This document shows, in pieces, positions 63,651 through 64,000 of a stretch of 64,000 nt of DNA. The first letter of the stretch is position 1. Each line of letters opens with the position of its first letter. Under the pieces are notes generated by a model. The model did not search any database and was not told the DNA's origin. It saw nothing but the letters and a program-made list of their open reading frames with translations. A program made the translations under genes and the position numbers. The DNA is taken from positions 79,501-143,500 of the forward strand of contig NW_025930578.1 in assembly GCF_000764305.2 (NCBI RefSeq), given 5' to 3'. The stretch comes from Hyalella azteca. Lineage: Eukaryota > Arthropoda > Malacostraca > Amphipoda > Hyalellidae.

Positions 63651-64000
63651 GAAATGGCTTTTCGTAAATGTAATGAATGACGTTGAAACAGTTGTACATT
63701 AAAACCGTCCTGTATTGATACAGCATCGCGATCTATGACGGGCAGTTCTTAGTTGTGATGGCGTAGTGCTTATTATCATTATCACATTTAAACTGAATTG
63801 TGGCAGTATTGCGTCAAAATATTATAAAATTAAGATATAGATCGTTAAGATAGTCTTGTGTTAAGTCAGTATTGCGTTAAATAAGATTACGTATAAATAG
63901 TATTAGTATAAGAAAGTGTTCATTAAGAAAATAGAAAAAACATAATGTTAAGATAGTATTACGTGAGGGCTTATTTGAGTTGAGACAGTTTTTTTGTAAA

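Overview
This is a eukaryotic, intron-rich and repeat-dense genomic window from an animal, most likely an arthropod and probably a crustacean. The reasons are long AT-rich introns around short GC-richer exons with GT-AG boundaries, many minisatellites, CR1/Jockey-like LINE pieces, tRNA-derived SINEs, hAT and Tc1/mariner-type elements, and one receptor gene that fuses pentraxin, C-type lectin-like and LDLa modules to a Cys-loop channel. No bacterial operon, CRISPR array or viral gene was seen. The window carries an N gap (61196-61741) and an intact 38-bp Nextera mate-pair junction adapter (24786-24823), so it is a short-read draft assembly and order across those points is uncertain.

Three protein genes could be rebuilt exon by exon from splice sites and reading phase. 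(1) Minus strand, 2264-11582: a secreted/membrane receptor of about 1,165 residues in ten coding exons (signal peptide, pentraxin, C-type lectin-like, LDLa, Cys-loop ligand-binding domain, M1-M4). It has an apparent one-base frameshift inside M3 and one unresolved phase join. (2) Plus strand, 29184-50483: VPS16, 18 coding exons whose phases all agree, predicting 818 residues, the core subunit of the HOPS and CORVET tethering complexes. (3) Minus strand, 52505-54430: PRADC1, a secreted protease-associated-domain protein; four exons seen, first (signal peptide) exon not found. VPS16 and PRADC1 converge tail to tail about 2 kb apart. They do not form an operon and no functional link is visible.

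Layout: 1-2.2 kb minisatellites; 2.3-11.6 kb receptor gene; 11.6-18.4 kb SINE, short interspersed repeats, arrays and a long foldback element; 18.4-24.8 kb LINE ORF1 debris, a TIR element family in tandem and a dispersed repeat; 24.8 kb adapter; 26.0-28.7 kb a LINE split by a 1.73-kb hAT element with perfect 8-bp target duplication; 29.2-50.5 kb VPS16; 52.5-54.4 kb PRADC1; 55-59 kb MITEs, repeats and an inverted SINE pair; 60.6-64 kb satellite-like arrays around the gap.

The most unusual signal is shared by all three genes. Many splice sites sit at the edge of a local tandem array whose unit contains the exon end plus the donor, or the acceptor plus the exon start. This is seen at VPS16 exons 6, 7, 9, 10, 11, 12, 14, 16 and 17, at PRADC1 exon B and at the receptor's M3 exon. 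The introns appear to have grown by repeated tandem duplication of their own splice junctions.
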